Assembly: GCA_000695325.1 (NCBI GenBank) | Contig: AVPN01000484.1 | Coordinates: 13,598-41,135 of the forward strand | Length of the DNA: 27,538 nucleotides | Origin: Pleurobrachia bachei | Taxonomy: Eukaryota; Ctenophora; Tentaculata; Cydippida; Pleurobrachiidae | Reading direction: 5' to 3' | Shown: in pieces, positions 1-9,054 of the stretch | How the letters are laid out: every line of letters begins with the position of its first letter | Numbering within the stretch: position 1 is the stretch's first letter | Position numbers and translations under genes: made by a program | The notes under the pieces: generated by a model | The model's database searches: none | What the model saw: the letters and a program-made list of their open reading frames with translations, nothing else | What the model was told of the DNA's origin: nothing

Positions 1-45
<45 letters not shown>
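1..45. repeat. (CT)n microsatellite
   Basis: A pure CT dinucleotide run opens the window, with one G interruption near base 35. It is a simple repeat cut by the window edge. Confidence 0.97.
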
Positions 46-1289
46 CCTTCCTGTGACAAGCTAACCAGCTCTTCTTCACCCGAGCTTGCATAGATTACAC
101 GACCAATCGGCAAAGAGACACACATGTGCAGCATGAGTACTCGGTAGGATGATGGGAGAGGAAAGAAAGACTTTCAAGTTGGGGAAGTCGTAGCTCTTTC
201 CGGTTGATGAGTGAGTCAGAGATAGTTAGAACGAATGAGAGAGAGATATGGTGGGATAGATAGATGACCATTTGATCATAACGTCAATCAATCAAAGAGA
301 AGCTAGCCAGGCCAGGTAAGAGGTATCATAGCTGTACAGAGACTTAAAGAGATATCCGGATATCATGAATAATTACACTTACTATTCAGATCATATACTA
401 CCCTTACGGCTGACTATTAGTACTACGTTTTACTAGTTCCTAATGATGTGATTATAGTGAATGAATGAAGGCAGTCAATTATGCGGTGACATATTATGTT
501 CTCTTCGGGGAGCTGTTTTATTGAAGATTGAAGAAGTTTGAGCTTCAAAATTCCAAGTCCGCCATAAAAAGAACTCGGGTATGGGATATATCAAGCTGAG
601 AGAGAATATCTAGATGTAATAATCACACAATCAGAATGAGGGCGAAGATAAGTGTGAGAATGCAGCCTCACATTTATAATGATCTGATCCAACTAGACTA
701 CTTTTGTGAGCAGTAGCACAAATCATAATCATGACTTATTCAAAAGGCCAAGGGAGATCAGTGATGAGATCTTGGTATACGAACTGGGAGAAGTTGAAAT
801 GGTGACCACACAACCAATATATGATACAGATCAGAGATCATTACATCACACCATGTCAAGGTAATCAGGTGTGAATGAGTGTCATTATATCAGTCATGAT
901 TACTGATTACTTGTACTACGTGGTGTAATTCCCAACAAGAGCAACCATTATATTTATAGGCTGCTGTGGTTAGTTCGGACTCTCTGATCGCTGTTCGGTA
1001 GCTTACAAGGCCAGAGAAAATCCACATTCTGACTCTACATAGATCTGTCAGACCAATGCTCTGACCACAGTTCTCTCGAGAATAGGGTCAATGCTCGGAC
1101 AGACTAAGATCAACTTCGAGTACTGGCTATCCACTTGAGCTAAAGCTATAGCAGGCTTCTGGGAAAATACTTAGTGTTTAGCTGTCTGGTTTGTTCTAAA
1201 AACTTCTAGCTCTGAGAGTCGTCATTTTCAGGGTCCCAAGTTATTGGGAGAGAAAGTGATCAAGTGGTTGAGTTGCACTGAAACCATGA
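46..1289. other. Non-coding stretch, no gene seen
   Basis: No frame of convincing codon content, no splice-bounded exon and no RNA fold was seen on either strand. The sequence is AT-rich with scattered short inverted motifs such as alternating atcag/ctgat around 780-910. I assign no function. Confidence 0.6.
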
Positions 1290-1535
1290 TAAAGTGGGAG
1301 AGATAGAGACTTGGGAGAGAGAGTGAGAAAGAAAAAAGCGAGAGCTCGAAAAAGATAGAGAGAATGAAGACTAAGGAGAGGGAGAGAATGTAGAGTGACG
1401 AAGGAGAGGGAGCGAGTGAGAGAGAAAATGAGAAATTTTTTAGGAAGTGGATTACCATGGTCGGCATGGTGCAAGTGGCGTGATCTTGTATGACGCGTGA
1501 GAGAGAGAGGGGGAGAGAGAGAGCATGATGAGGGG
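1290..1535. repeat. Purine-rich (GA) low-complexity tract
   Basis: The plus strand is nearly all purine, with GAGAGA runs densest at 1310-1435 and 1498-1530. The long Ser/Leu-rich and Arg-rich minus-strand frames here only reflect the CT-rich complement and are not genes. Confidence 0.9.
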
Positions 1536-2123
1536 CGTTCCTTAATCCTTATCTTGCCTGCAGTATAATTCATCCTTTGTTCTTGTTGTGCTCTCGTATA
1601 TCCCAGTCACACTGGATGCTCCCCTTTTTGTGCTATGTGACAGTCACATTATTGTAGCATATACTATTGATGTGTTACTTAAGTGACATGTTTTTTAATG
1701 GGATTTGGGATTGGGGATACAGTAATTCTTCTTCATTTTATTGCGTGTTAAAATGTGTATCATGACCCCCTGAGGGGATGGTCTCATGCAGCGCCCCCTC
1801 GGAACTATAGAATCTCATCAGGGCGTTATACATGACCGCGACCGGCCGTTATTATTGTACATCACTCTCATTAGTGGGGTGATATGTTATAGACCTCATT
1901 AGTGAGGGGTATGTAGTGACCTCATTAGAGCTAGTGTGTGTATCCATGCGAAAACCGTTATCCCACGTAATGATGATGGCATGGTGGGCGAAACAGTGTG
2001 ATGAGACTCTCTAATCACGTGATTATAGAGAGGCATGGTATTTGAGAGGTCTCTACGTGTCACCTATAAAACTACCATCTCAGCAGTGTGACTGTGTAGT
2101 CTCACTTTTTAGTTCTCACGACT
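1536..2123. other. Non-coding stretch with short repeats
   Basis: No gene seen. Near 1865-1930 the phrase ctcattagtg recurs three times with small changes. A perfect 12-bp palindrome aatcacgtgatt lies at 2013-2024, with an E-box CACGTG at its centre. A TATAAAA string follows near 2066, but no supported transcript start or exon goes with it. Confidence 0.5.
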
Positions 2124-2222
2124 CGTATCGGTTTCTAGCCATTTACTAAACTTAGTGCTAGAAAATGGTTTCCGTACCATTCAGCAAAGTTATTTTAGCA
2201 TTTTCTGCCGTAAACAGTAAAG
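2124..2222. repeat. Direct repeat, left copy (about 100 bp)
   Basis: It begins cgtatcgg and runs through agccattta, gaaaatggtt and ttagcatttt to a gtaaa end. It matches 2420-2525 with about ten substitutions and a small insertion near the end. No terminal inverted repeat or coding frame was seen. It is an old dispersed or tandem repeat of unknown family. Confidence 0.85.
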
Positions 2223-2419
2223 CTTATTCCAATCACTCTATCCTTAACCTTAATTGCTTAACTTTTTTCAAAATTATTTAATGATATCATGTTATTAATG
2301 ATATTATTATGTGATATAAATCTAACTCTATAAGGAAAAGTCTTCTACATACGTAATATTAGATAAATGCATAATATGGCTGTATACGGATTAATGTAAT
2401 GACTGTTTTGAATAATGAT

Positions 2420-2525
2420 CGTATCGGTGTCTAGCCATTTATTAAACGTAGTGCCAGAAAATGGTTTCTGTACCATTCAGCAAAGTTATTTTAGCATTTT
2501 CTATCGTAATAATATAAACAGTAAA
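2420..2525. repeat. Direct repeat, right copy (about 100 bp)
   Basis: Same orientation as 2124-2222 and about 300 bp downstream of it, with an extra AT-rich insertion before the shared gtaaa end. The spacer between the copies is AT-rich and without a gene. Confidence 0.85.
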
Positions 2526-2608
2526 CCATGCTTACAATTATTATAGTTACAACACACTAGGGAAGCAATAGTGTTACAAAATAAAATGATAATAATGATT
2601 AATACCAC

Positions 2609-2794
2609 TCACGAGAGTAAATGCCCTGTCAAGAGACCCATGCTAAACAGACTTTTGAATGGGTCTGTCGTTAGCTCCAGCTGTTCGACACAGCCAGCTT
2701 GTTTCTCTACCCTAGTTGTATCACGAGAGTAGCTGGTGTTAGTGAAAATCTTATCTTGGTTTTCCAAATTCCAAAGCTGCATCTCGTTCACCAT
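2609..2794 (-). CDS. Unrecognised 61-residue frame, doubtful exon
   Basis: An ATG-initiated frame with a polar, mixed composition (begins MVNEMQLWNLENQD) that looks less like a low-complexity shadow than its neighbours. It has no known motif, no signal peptide and no membrane segment, and I see no convincing splice sites. It could be a residual exon of an old element or chance. The similar short frame at 2975-3157 is weaker still. Confidence 0.2.
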   Translation of the reverse strand: MVNEMQLWNLENQDKIFTNTSYSRDTTRVEKQAGCVEQLELTTDPFKSLFSMGLLTGHLLS

Positions 2795-3213
2795 TCATAC
2801 AATTACTTCAACTATGTAAATAAGCTTGGATAAACTTCTAGTAATTATGTGTACCCTATATTCTGCTGTTTGGAGGTCAAGTTGAGGATATATTCTATTT
2901 TGTGATGGTACCTATACTTATAAATGATTTAGTATACTTTTCTAAGTTCTCATCACTCATGTCATCGTGATGCCCTATAAAAGTCCAGATGGAGAAATAC
3001 ATACATCACTCTTTGGTCGTAGAGATACATATCCTCTGTTCCATTGCCCTGGTGCATGTCCCAATCTAACACAAGCATCCTTATGGATCATGGAGTAATA
3101 TCTACTGCCTTTGCCTAGTGTAGCTCTTAAACAATAAACATACTGTATCTGCAACACTCAAATCGTGAGCTCATTTTCTTACGGTTATTAACCGTCCTAT
3201 TTCGTAATATAAG

Positions 3214-3429
3214 TAGGGCAGCGACTGGCTATTTGAAATGGCGGATAATGAAACATCCCCTCTACAGGCCAGCATGTGCACCAGATTTGGATTTTTAGTG
3301 GGCTAGTAGGTAGTATTCAGAACTAATGCCAAGCCCACTGATATCATAATCCAAATCTGGTGCACATGCTGGCCTGTAGATGGGGTGTTTCAAATTAGCC
3401 GCCATTTCAAATAGCCAGTCGCTACCCTA
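3214..3429. repeat. Fold-back element with nested hairpin
   Basis: The left arm 3214-3293 and right arm 3348-3429 are inverted copies of about 80 bp with few mismatches. The loop itself holds a second inverted pair, agtgggct (3297-3304) and agcccact (3332-3339), so the whole 216 bp can fold into one long interrupted hairpin. There is no open frame. This is typical of a fold-back or MITE-like non-autonomous element. Confidence 0.9.
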
Positions 3430-3477
3430 TCTAATCTAATATAATTTTCTAAGTTCTCCTGTCAGCCCGACAACCTG

Positions 3478-3524
3478 ACATGAAGATCTTCCCTCAAGTG
3501 GCCGATTTTCCTACATTTAAAGCA
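3478..3524 (-). pseudogene. Zinc-knuckle remnant (gag-like)
   Basis: The minus strand reads CFKCRKIGHLRED, the C-x2-C-x4-H part of a CCHC knuckle, but the fourth ligand is missing and a stop lies just upstream of the first Cys. The same knuckle recurs near 3.9 and 4.95 kb with similar flanks, so this is a third, shorter copy of that family. Such knuckles bind nucleic acid in gag-type proteins, but many cellular proteins have them too. Confidence 0.5.
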
Positions 3525-3794
3525 TTATAGTTTGTCGAAAAGTATGAATTATTTTTCACCGACGCTCTTCCCAACCTAGAGTGTTTACAGTGAAAATCAT
3601 CGCTTTATCCATACTGCAATGTTCTGATGGGTGGGGGTGCCCGCATGATGCCCATCCCGCACTCCTGCTGAGCCCCGTAGCATCACATATTACTATAGTT
3701 TTCTGGCCTTATTACTTCGCTCTCCACTACACTGACTCATTTTCTGGAACCTCGATTAGTATACACTGCAACTGTCGGTTATTAACCGTCCTAT

Positions 3795-4110
3795 TTTGTG
3801 ATAGTGCCTAATTAATGATCTAATACAACTTTCTAAGTTCTTCTGTCAGTGTGATGCCCGACAACCTGACCTGAAGATCTTCCCTCATGTCCAATTTTTC
3901 TACATTTATTACATCGTGTAGTTAGGGTCTGTTGTCTGAAAGTTGTGAATAATAAACATGCAATCAAGAGCAGCATCACCCGATAGAACAGTGCCTTTTA
4001 GAGCATTTGCAACATGACGTATCCTTTTTCCGGGTGCACACGCAAGGAGTTAAAATAAGTGGAGAAATTCTTATCTTGGTTCAACCACTGCCACTTTTCC
4101 TAGTCCAATG
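3795..4110 (-). pseudogene. Gag-like zinc-knuckle gene fragment, copy L
   Basis: Read on the minus strand, a frame of about 42 residues (from APGKRIRHVANALKG to a phenylalanine near the AG of a possible acceptor, cacaactttcag) precedes a frame containing CNKCRKIGHEGRSS, a C-x2-C-x4-H knuckle with a displaced fourth ligand. Joining the pieces needs a frame change or an intron. The same layout is at 4905-5160. Stops and shifts show decay. Nucleic-acid binding is inferred from the knuckle only. Confidence 0.45.
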
Positions 4111-4865
4111 ACAAACTCTTTTGCATTACTGTTAAACGGATTAGCAGTAATATCAATTCGCACCTAAAAGTTGATGGCACGTTCGAATTATAGTAAGGGG
4201 GTGTCCGGTTTGAGTTAAAGATAGAACACGTTGGTTTTCCGGTCTTAATGAAATAGAAACGGTGTAGTACAATCACTCGTAATCTGATATAAATGGATAA
4301 GTTTGGCATCTAAAATATTTAAAGATATCCATTTCTCCCATTACCACACATCAAATAATGATTTAGAATGAGATATACCTGTGTTTCGTCCCATGTTAGT
4401 AGGCGTTTTCTGTATCTGTCTAACTCCTTCTCCACGTTTCCTAGCTCCTCGAGCAAAATCCCGTACGAATCTCTTCGCTTACTGGCCTAGCAAGCAGTGC
4501 CGCATTATCATATCGATTGGTGTTTCTTTCTTCCGCCACTCTATCTGAGATGAGTTCAGGTTGGGCATCTGAAATATATTGAAAATACAATTCTTTCATC
4601 AACTATAATAGTGAATAAATACAACCATACCACTCAGAACGTGTTTTGTGCAACCTCATTATATTATATATGTTGCATTGCCTGTTCTGTAGCCCTCCGA
4701 CACTTTTAAATGACCGCATTAATGTCGACTCGATTATAACCCTTGAATTGAGTTACCCTGAATCTTATGAACATTCATCGAGTAACACACGGTAAATACC
4801 ATGATCTTCCGTTTCTCGCCGTGTATAGTGACAGATTCCTTGCGTCCATCAAACTGCACAACCAG
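3873..4865. repeat. About 1-kb direct duplication, left copy
   Basis: It runs parallel to 4931-5841 with an offset of 1058 bp at the zinc-knuckle end. It shares the knuckle, the segment ending in tgcattt, the coiled-coil exon and the PIF1 fragment in the same order. Copies differ by many substitutions and indels, so the duplication is old. Confidence 0.85.
4379..4550 (-). pseudogene. Coiled-coil exon fragment, copy L
   Basis: The minus-strand frame from about 4480 down to 4379 encodes a charged, heptad-like helix (LLEELGNVEKELDRYRKR then LLTWDETQ). It ends exactly at CAG|GTATAT, a good splice donor. An adjacent frame from 4550 to 4480 (NRYDNAALLARPVSEE) belongs to the same gene after a shift. 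The homologous exon at 5399-5560 has close residues. Position between helicase and zinc knuckle suggests the N-terminal part of a gag-like or Helitron accessory protein. I do not recognise the family. Confidence 0.45.
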
Positions 4866-4900
4866 ATTTTGCCTCAATATCGAAGGTCCCCGAGGGTCCC
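4734..4900 (-). pseudogene. PIF1/Helitron-type helicase C-terminal fragment, copy L
   Basis: The minus frame contains VVQFDGRKESVTIHGEKR followed by CYSMNVHKIQGNS. This corresponds to the C-terminal helicase segment of PIF1-like proteins, where the usual form is a hydrophobic stretch then HKSQG. Here the Ser of HKSQG is Ile. The upstream conserved part is missing: the frame instead runs into sequence joined at about 4866, so the copy is truncated. PIF1-like helicases are SF1B 5'-3' DNA helicases, and many invertebrate copies belong to Helitrons. Confidence 0.7.
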
Positions 4901-4904
4901 CCGA

Positions 4905-5160
4905 TCGGTCGGGCTTCGTTACACCTGCCAGAAGATCTTCCCTTATGTCCAATTTTCCTACATTTAAAACATCATCTTGTTAGGGTCAGTCGTCTGAAGG
5001 TTGTGAATAATAAACATGCTATCAAGACCAACTTCACCCGATATAACAGTGCCTTTCAGAGCATTTGCAACATGATGTATCCTCTTTCCGGGTGCACACG
5101 CAAGGAGTTAAAATAAGTGGAGAAATTCTTATCTTGGTTCAACCACTGCCACTTTTCCTA
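4905..5160 (-). pseudogene. Gag-like zinc-knuckle gene fragment, copy R
   Basis: The minus strand shows a frame (VANALKGTVISGEVGLDS, then MFIIHN) followed by CFKCRKIGHKGRSS, a C-x2-C-x4-H knuckle with a later Cys as a possible displaced fourth ligand. A stop precedes the first Cys in that frame, so a frameshift separates the two parts. It is homologous to copy L at 3795-4110. Just downstream it abuts the copy L helicase fragment. Confidence 0.45.
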
Positions 5161-5841
5161 GTCGAATGACAAACTCTTTTGCATTGTGATTTAGGAAATA
5201 TCACGTTCGAATTATAATATTCGGTTTGAGTCAAAGGTAAAACACGTTAGTTTTCCGGTCTTAACGAAATAGAAACGGTGTAGTACAATCATTCGTAATC
5301 TGATCATACAAATGAATAGGTTTAGCATCTTAAATATATATTGAAAATATTTAAAGATATCCATTTCTCTCATTACCACACATCAAATAATGATGAATTT
5401 AGAATGAGATATGGGTCTCGTCCCATGTTAATAGGCGCTGTCTGTACCGATCAAGTTCCTTTTCTACGTTGTCCAATGAGGCAGTACCGCATTATCATAT
5501 CGATTGGTGTTTCTTTCTTCCGCCACTCTATCTCCTACTGAGATGAGTTGCCGTCAGGTTGGGCATCTGAAATACATTTCTCTCATTACCACCCATCAAC
5601 TAATGAATAAATACATACAACCATATACCATTTAGAACGTGTTTTGTGCAACCTCATATGTCGCACTGCCTGTTCTGTAGACACTCTTGAATGGCCGCAT
5701 AAATGTTGATTATAACCCCTGAATGGAGTTACCCTGACTCTTGTGAACAGTCATCGAGTAACACACTGTAAATACCATGATCTTCCGTTTCTCGCCGTGT
5801 ATAGTGACAGATTCCTTGCGTCCATCAAACTGCACAACCAG
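4931..5841. repeat. About 1-kb direct duplication, right copy
   Basis: Partner of 3873-4865. This copy keeps more of the helicase at its right end, since homology to PIF1 continues past 5841 where the left copy is cut. It has lost about 80 bp in the middle, around 5185-5225. Confidence 0.85.
5399..5560 (-). pseudogene. Coiled-coil exon fragment, copy R
   Basis: The minus strand encodes EIEWRKKETPIDMIMRYC, then after a shift NVEKELDRYRQRLLTWDE and a stop at 5399-5401. The helix matches copy L (4379-4480) at most positions. Where copy L has the donor CAG|GTATAT, this copy reads on (CATATC) into the stop, so the splice site has been lost. Family not recognised. Confidence 0.45.
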
Positions 5842-5985
5842 TTTAGCCACTACCCCTCCGTTATTTCTCTGAAATTTCACAATAGTTCCGAGTGTGCCAT
5901 TTTTCAATCCGTTGGGTACATCAAGATATTGCCTCATCATGCACCTATTACACCCGGGGCTAGGAAGGGAACTTTTTCTAGAGCT
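5710..5985 (-). pseudogene. PIF1/Helitron-type helicase C-terminal fragment, copy R
   Basis: The minus frame reads LDVPNGLKNGTLGTIVKF, then VVQFDGRKESVTIHGEKR and MTVHKSQGNS. This is the family's 'N-L-D-...-N-G-..-G-..-V' strand followed by the HKSQG helicase motif. An out-of-frame continuation upstream (LEKVPFLAPG) supplies the preceding conserved segment, showing a frameshift near 5940. The frame stops two residues after the motif at 5710, where intact proteins continue with a conserved D.....HGQ.YVALSR segment. It is clearly a broken copy. Confidence 0.8.
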
Positions 5986-6379
5986 CCTGTGTTCCTGTCA
6001 TCCCCTTCGTCGTCTAATTTTTTACAGCGTCCATAATATTCTTCTCCAAATTATTCTAAATGTATTGATTTCTATCTATCTACCCGTGCTTTCACTCCTG
6101 CTTTCTTAATGGTTCCAGGAAAAAGGCTCTCCTCACATGTCTCAATACCTTCAAACCCCCATACCGACCTTCGGGTTTGCCTTGGCCGCCTCACTTTTGT
6201 TCCATTTCTACTGTGCCTTCTCTCCTGCTTCACTGACCTTCCAGTCTGTGAAGCATCAAGCGGGCTACTATTGCCCTCATCCAGTATACCTTCTCTCCTA
6301 CCTCACTATCCTATTCAGCTGCCTTTCTGATCGGTTGATACTGAACATGTCTTGCCTTTTTCCAGTCAAAGGTATTAAG
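5986..6379. other. Pyrimidine-rich stretch, no supported gene
   Basis: Plus-strand frames here (for example 6137-6445) are Ser/Leu/Phe/Pro-rich, as expected of CT-rich DNA, and have no motif. On the minus strand gtgaggtaggagagaagg and gtgaagcaggagagaagg form a small imperfect repeat. Short minus frames exist but are broken and unrecognised. Confidence 0.4.
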
Positions 6380-6605
6380 GATTCGTTCCTCCCACCCCGC
6401 AGTACTTTTCTACAGTTAATGTTCATAAGGATCCCGTGTCTCTAACTACAGCGAGTGGTAGATCCGTTTTGTTACGAAAATATTGAATTGTTGGAATGTA
6501 TAAATTAAAACAAAATATATATGGACACGCCAAAACTCCCTGGAGCTATTAAGCGACGGGATGTTTAATTGTGACAATGGTCCCTAACTCGGTCCTTCTC
6601 CAACT
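6380..6605. repeat. 220-bp direct repeat, left copy
   Basis: It shares ttcgttcctcccacccc, cagtacttttcta, aatgttcataagga, aacgaaaatattgaatt and ggtcc/tct blocks in the same order with 7222-7442 at an offset near 842 bp. Divergence is moderate with indels. Only the right copy is followed on the minus strand by the MULE fragment. Confidence 0.85.
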
Positions 6606-7011
6606 ATCGCGTACACAACCAGCAGTTTTTTGCAGTTTTAAACTGTATTTCTATATGAGGGTCTGCTATCATGGCTAAATCTTTTTCTATCTGAGCTGAG
6701 GACACGGTTGTATTCCTCCTCCAACATTGCAATAAAGGATTTCTCTATAAACTAGAGGTGACGGTTGGAAATCAGGGTCAGGTACGACGGATTAGATAGC
6801 GATTCCGCAGGGCTCATCTTTCTGCAGTGATATAGGAATCGTCCTCCCCCAATTGTCAAATTTTATGAAATCGTCCTTAGGAAACTGCATCGGCTGTGGT
6901 CGGTACATTCGAGATGTGCCGGAAGTGGTAAAAACACCTAGAGAAAAGATCGCCTGTTTTATAGTAATAGCACTATTATCTTATCAATTACTAATTAGTG
7001 ATGTATTATAT
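6606..7011 (-). other. Broken exon-like frames, unrecognised
   Basis: On the minus strand a possible acceptor at about 6941 (gatcttttctctag) precedes an open frame containing MYRPQPMQFPKDDF. Farther on, an open frame reads AMLEEEYNRVLSSDRKRF at about 6720. The composition is coding-like, but I cannot name a family. They lie downstream of the MULE fragment and could be its remains. Confidence 0.25.
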
Positions 7012-7260
7012 GAAGAATATATCATCATGGATTATTACAGCCTGATTAAAATGAAACTTACACCCTTATATGAACTGGCAAGTCTGTCCGAAGTGTACTT
7101 CCAAAGCTTGCAGCTCCGGTGTCTCGAAATCACTGATAATCTTAGCAGGACACCAATCAGGTCTAGCTCTCTTTATAATTTTCAAAGCTAAAATCAAAAC
7201 TGTAAGATAGAAAAGATCTGTCTTCGTTCCTCCCACCCCACAGTACTTTTCTATATTCAA
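7012..7260 (-). pseudogene. Mutator-like (MULE) transposase fragment
   Basis: The frame reads ALKIIKRARPDWCPAK then KIISDFETPELQALEVHF and, after a single in-frame stop, GCKFHFNQA. This is the MULE transposase core: an acidic D(F/Y)E site at the end of a strand, a Phe-Pro-like turn, and the GC.FH..QA segment after it. MULE transposases cut and join DNA with a DDE-type RNase H fold. The stop between the two motifs and the absence of the first catalytic Asp region show it is dead. Intact proteins are several hundred residues, and only about 60 remain. Confidence 0.7.
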
Positions 7261-7442
7261 TGTTCATAAGGAGGTCCCGGGTCTCTGAAGATAGTGGGCG
7301 GTTGTCAACGAAAATATTGAATTATTAGAGTGTATAATTTAATTGTACTATAGATATATGAACTCGTCAAACACTCCTTGTAGTAATTACGCAACGAGAA
7401 TTGTTTGGTGGCAATGGTCTCTCACCCTGTCCTTCTTCGACC
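7222..7442. repeat. 220-bp direct repeat, right copy
   Basis: Partner of 6380-6605 in the same orientation. On the minus strand it lies directly upstream of the MULE transposase fragment, so it may be part of that element's gene or flank. Confidence 0.85.
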
Positions 7443-7469
7443 AGTTTTAAATTCAGTATCTACAATAAC

Positions 7470-7679
7470 TAACTTCACTACGTCTGTCATGTCATGTGAG
7501 CATAGGGGCACATCCCCTTTCTTTGTAACAGGATTGCAGGAATGTGTAGTTCGTTAGCCAGCCAATTTGTGTTGTTAAAGTTGGCGGTTCCTCTTGATTT
7601 TAGGTTGCCCAACAACGTATTCAATGGTACTGGTAAAAACAGATAGAACGTACTGGCCCAAATCTCTTCCTTAGAGATA
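7470..7679 (-). pseudogene. Protein-primed family-B DNA polymerase fragment (Polinton-like)
   Basis: A clean frame of about 63 codons carries FYLFLPVPLNTLLGNLK, then, about 25 residues on, RKGMCPYAHM. It corresponds to the segment of protein-primed PolB from Polinton/Maverick-type elements where 'F..ASLD.LV.NL' is followed by 'L..KG.(Y/F)PY.Y(M/V)'. A stop follows and the continuation (TDVVKL) is in another frame, so the gene is broken. It is isolated, with no capsid or integrase gene seen nearby. A LINE or cellular origin is less likely because of the paired motifs. Confidence 0.55.
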
Positions 7680-7820
7680 TGTCATCCTTTTCCCGCAGGA
7701 AATCCCACCACCATGTATTAATATTCGTCAAGTGACCCTTGCTGCAGGAACTCATTTATTTAAGATTTGGGAAAGATCTTCTCTCCTTCTGGGTGGGCGC
7801 AATATATGACACAAGAATCA
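7680..7820. other. Short spacer, no gene seen
   Basis: Minus-strand frames continue briefly beyond the polymerase fragment with no recognisable motif. Confidence 0.4.
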
Positions 7821-7920
7821 AGATGCGATAAAAGATGCGATATCAGATGTGAGAACAGATGGCACATGCGATAGCCGATAAAAGATGTGACAAAAGATAC
7901 GACAAAAGATGTGACAAAAA
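7821..7920. repeat. 12-bp minisatellite (agatgYgaYaaa)n
   Basis: About seven to eight imperfect tandem copies of a 12-bp unit, for example agatgcgataaa and agatgtgacaaa, with one interrupted by a longer spacer. The hydrophobic His/Phe-rich minus frames across it are produced by the repeat and are not a protein. Confidence 0.9.
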
Positions 7921-8106
7921 AGTATGAAACAAGTATGAAAAACATGTTCAAACCTCCAAAAATGGATAAAAGATGAAAATTGATACTGAATGGTTAAATG
8001 CCAAGACTTCTTGATATGAAACACACATAATAGCCAGGATACAGTCCCAATACATAAAATAAACATTATTAAATCTTATAATCATGATAATTGTATTCTG
8101 ACTTCT

Positions 8107-8380
8107 TCATCGAGGACAGAAAACACTGTGAAGTTTTTCACCTTTATATGATGTGTATTTAGGTGTTTGACCGTGCTGAACGTTGGGTAAAAGTCCTGCA
8201 TGACATGTGAAACTCCCAATTCCTAAAGCAGCAACTCCAGTTGGCGCCATCAGCAACAGTCCCATGTCTTTTATGTGTACATCACGCTGCACAAAACATG
8301 TTATTGCAGTAATCAATTATGTTTTGCCTGTTCCACCAAACCCAAACACATAAAGAAGAAGTTGTCCTGTGCAATCTCGC
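8107..8380 (-). pseudogene. PIF1/Helitron-type helicase N-terminal fragment with Walker A
   Basis: The minus frame reads GQLLYV, then FGFGGTGKT (Walker A), a TAA stop, then LITAITCFVQ and APTGVAALGIGSFTCHAGL, the family's motif Ia region (usual form APTG.AA.N..G.T.HS). These are hallmarks of PIF1-like SF1B helicases. The stop comes immediately after the P-loop Thr, and one base change could have made it from a sense codon. The frame ends at 8107. On the minus strand this piece precedes the C-terminal fragment at 5985-5710, so both could derive from one element later split by other insertions. Confidence 0.8.
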
Positions 8381-8519
8381 TTTTTACATGTTTCGTTGGT
8401 ATTACGTTTTATATTTTCATCATCCATATATGGAGAGACCAACTAGTCACCTTACATATACATTTACACATTGCATATACTATTATACACATCAAGTTGA
8501 TCTTTATTGAGGGTAGCAA

Positions 8520-8810
8520 CTAGATGTCCTTGTAATATTCGATAATCTCAATCTTGCTCTCCAGTCCATTCTGGGTCTTATTTATAAGGTTTATTAGCCT
8601 GGTCCCTAACAACTTGACATCTTCCGCCGTCAATCCCCCAACCCTAAGGCGACTTAACAGCTCCTTCCAGTCAAAGTTCCACTAAGGCCATGCTCTACGG
8701 GGATATCAAGGGCTGCATGGATTGTTACACCAAATTTAATACCCGTCCGCGGCATCATGATGATTGGTGTGGGGGCCACTGGGGGACCTCCAAGCTGGTC
8801 TCGCGTGTTG
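8520..8810 (-). pseudogene. Possible helicase-family fragment (LLSRLRVGGLTAED)
   Basis: A frame of 51 codons ends at a TAG (8520-8522) and contains FDWKELLSRLRVGGLTAEDV and a helical tail LESKIEIIEYYKDI. The first part resembles the PIF1 segment 'F..LLNR.R.G..T..D...L..R', but the tail does not. A second frame upstream (about 8815-8690, MPRTGIKFGVTIHAALDI) joins it by a one-base shift. If it is PIF1-related, it lies out of order relative to the Walker A piece, which sits downstream on the minus strand. It could equally be the C-terminus of an unrelated coiled protein. Confidence 0.35.
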
Positions 8811-9054
8811 TAAGATTGAGTATCTATACCCTTTTAAGCTTACCATATATAATATATTTAGTGCCATGATCCAGGATCACACTTTATACTTAACCTTCCA
8901 GATTTCCTCCTGGGACCCTTAACTCGCTTGCTGCATACTCGTGTTACTGTGTGCTTTGCAACCCCCGTTAGCGCAGAGACTCTCGTCCTCCCAGCAGAAG
9001 AAGCATAGCCTGGACCCCATGATCCTCTCTGCAGCCCCGCCGGGGATATTCATG

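Noticed and set aside
1228-1573. Overlapping 79- and 110-codon minus-strand ORFs rich in Ser/Leu/Phe
   Set aside because: They are the translation of a GA/CT low-complexity tract in two frames; neither has a motif or splice border.
2060-2075. TATA box and promoter at cctataaaac
   Set aside because: TATAAAA is frequent by chance in AT-rich DNA, and no exon or transcript start follows.
6109-6445. Plus-strand ORFs with hydrophobic segments, possible membrane protein
   Set aside because: The sequence is pyrimidine-rich, which gives Ser/Leu/Phe/Pro in any frame. No other support was found, and the flanking readable pieces are on the minus strand.
7760-8066. His/Phe-rich minus-strand frames suggesting a repetitive protein
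   Set aside because: They are produced by the 12-bp minisatellite at 7821-7920.
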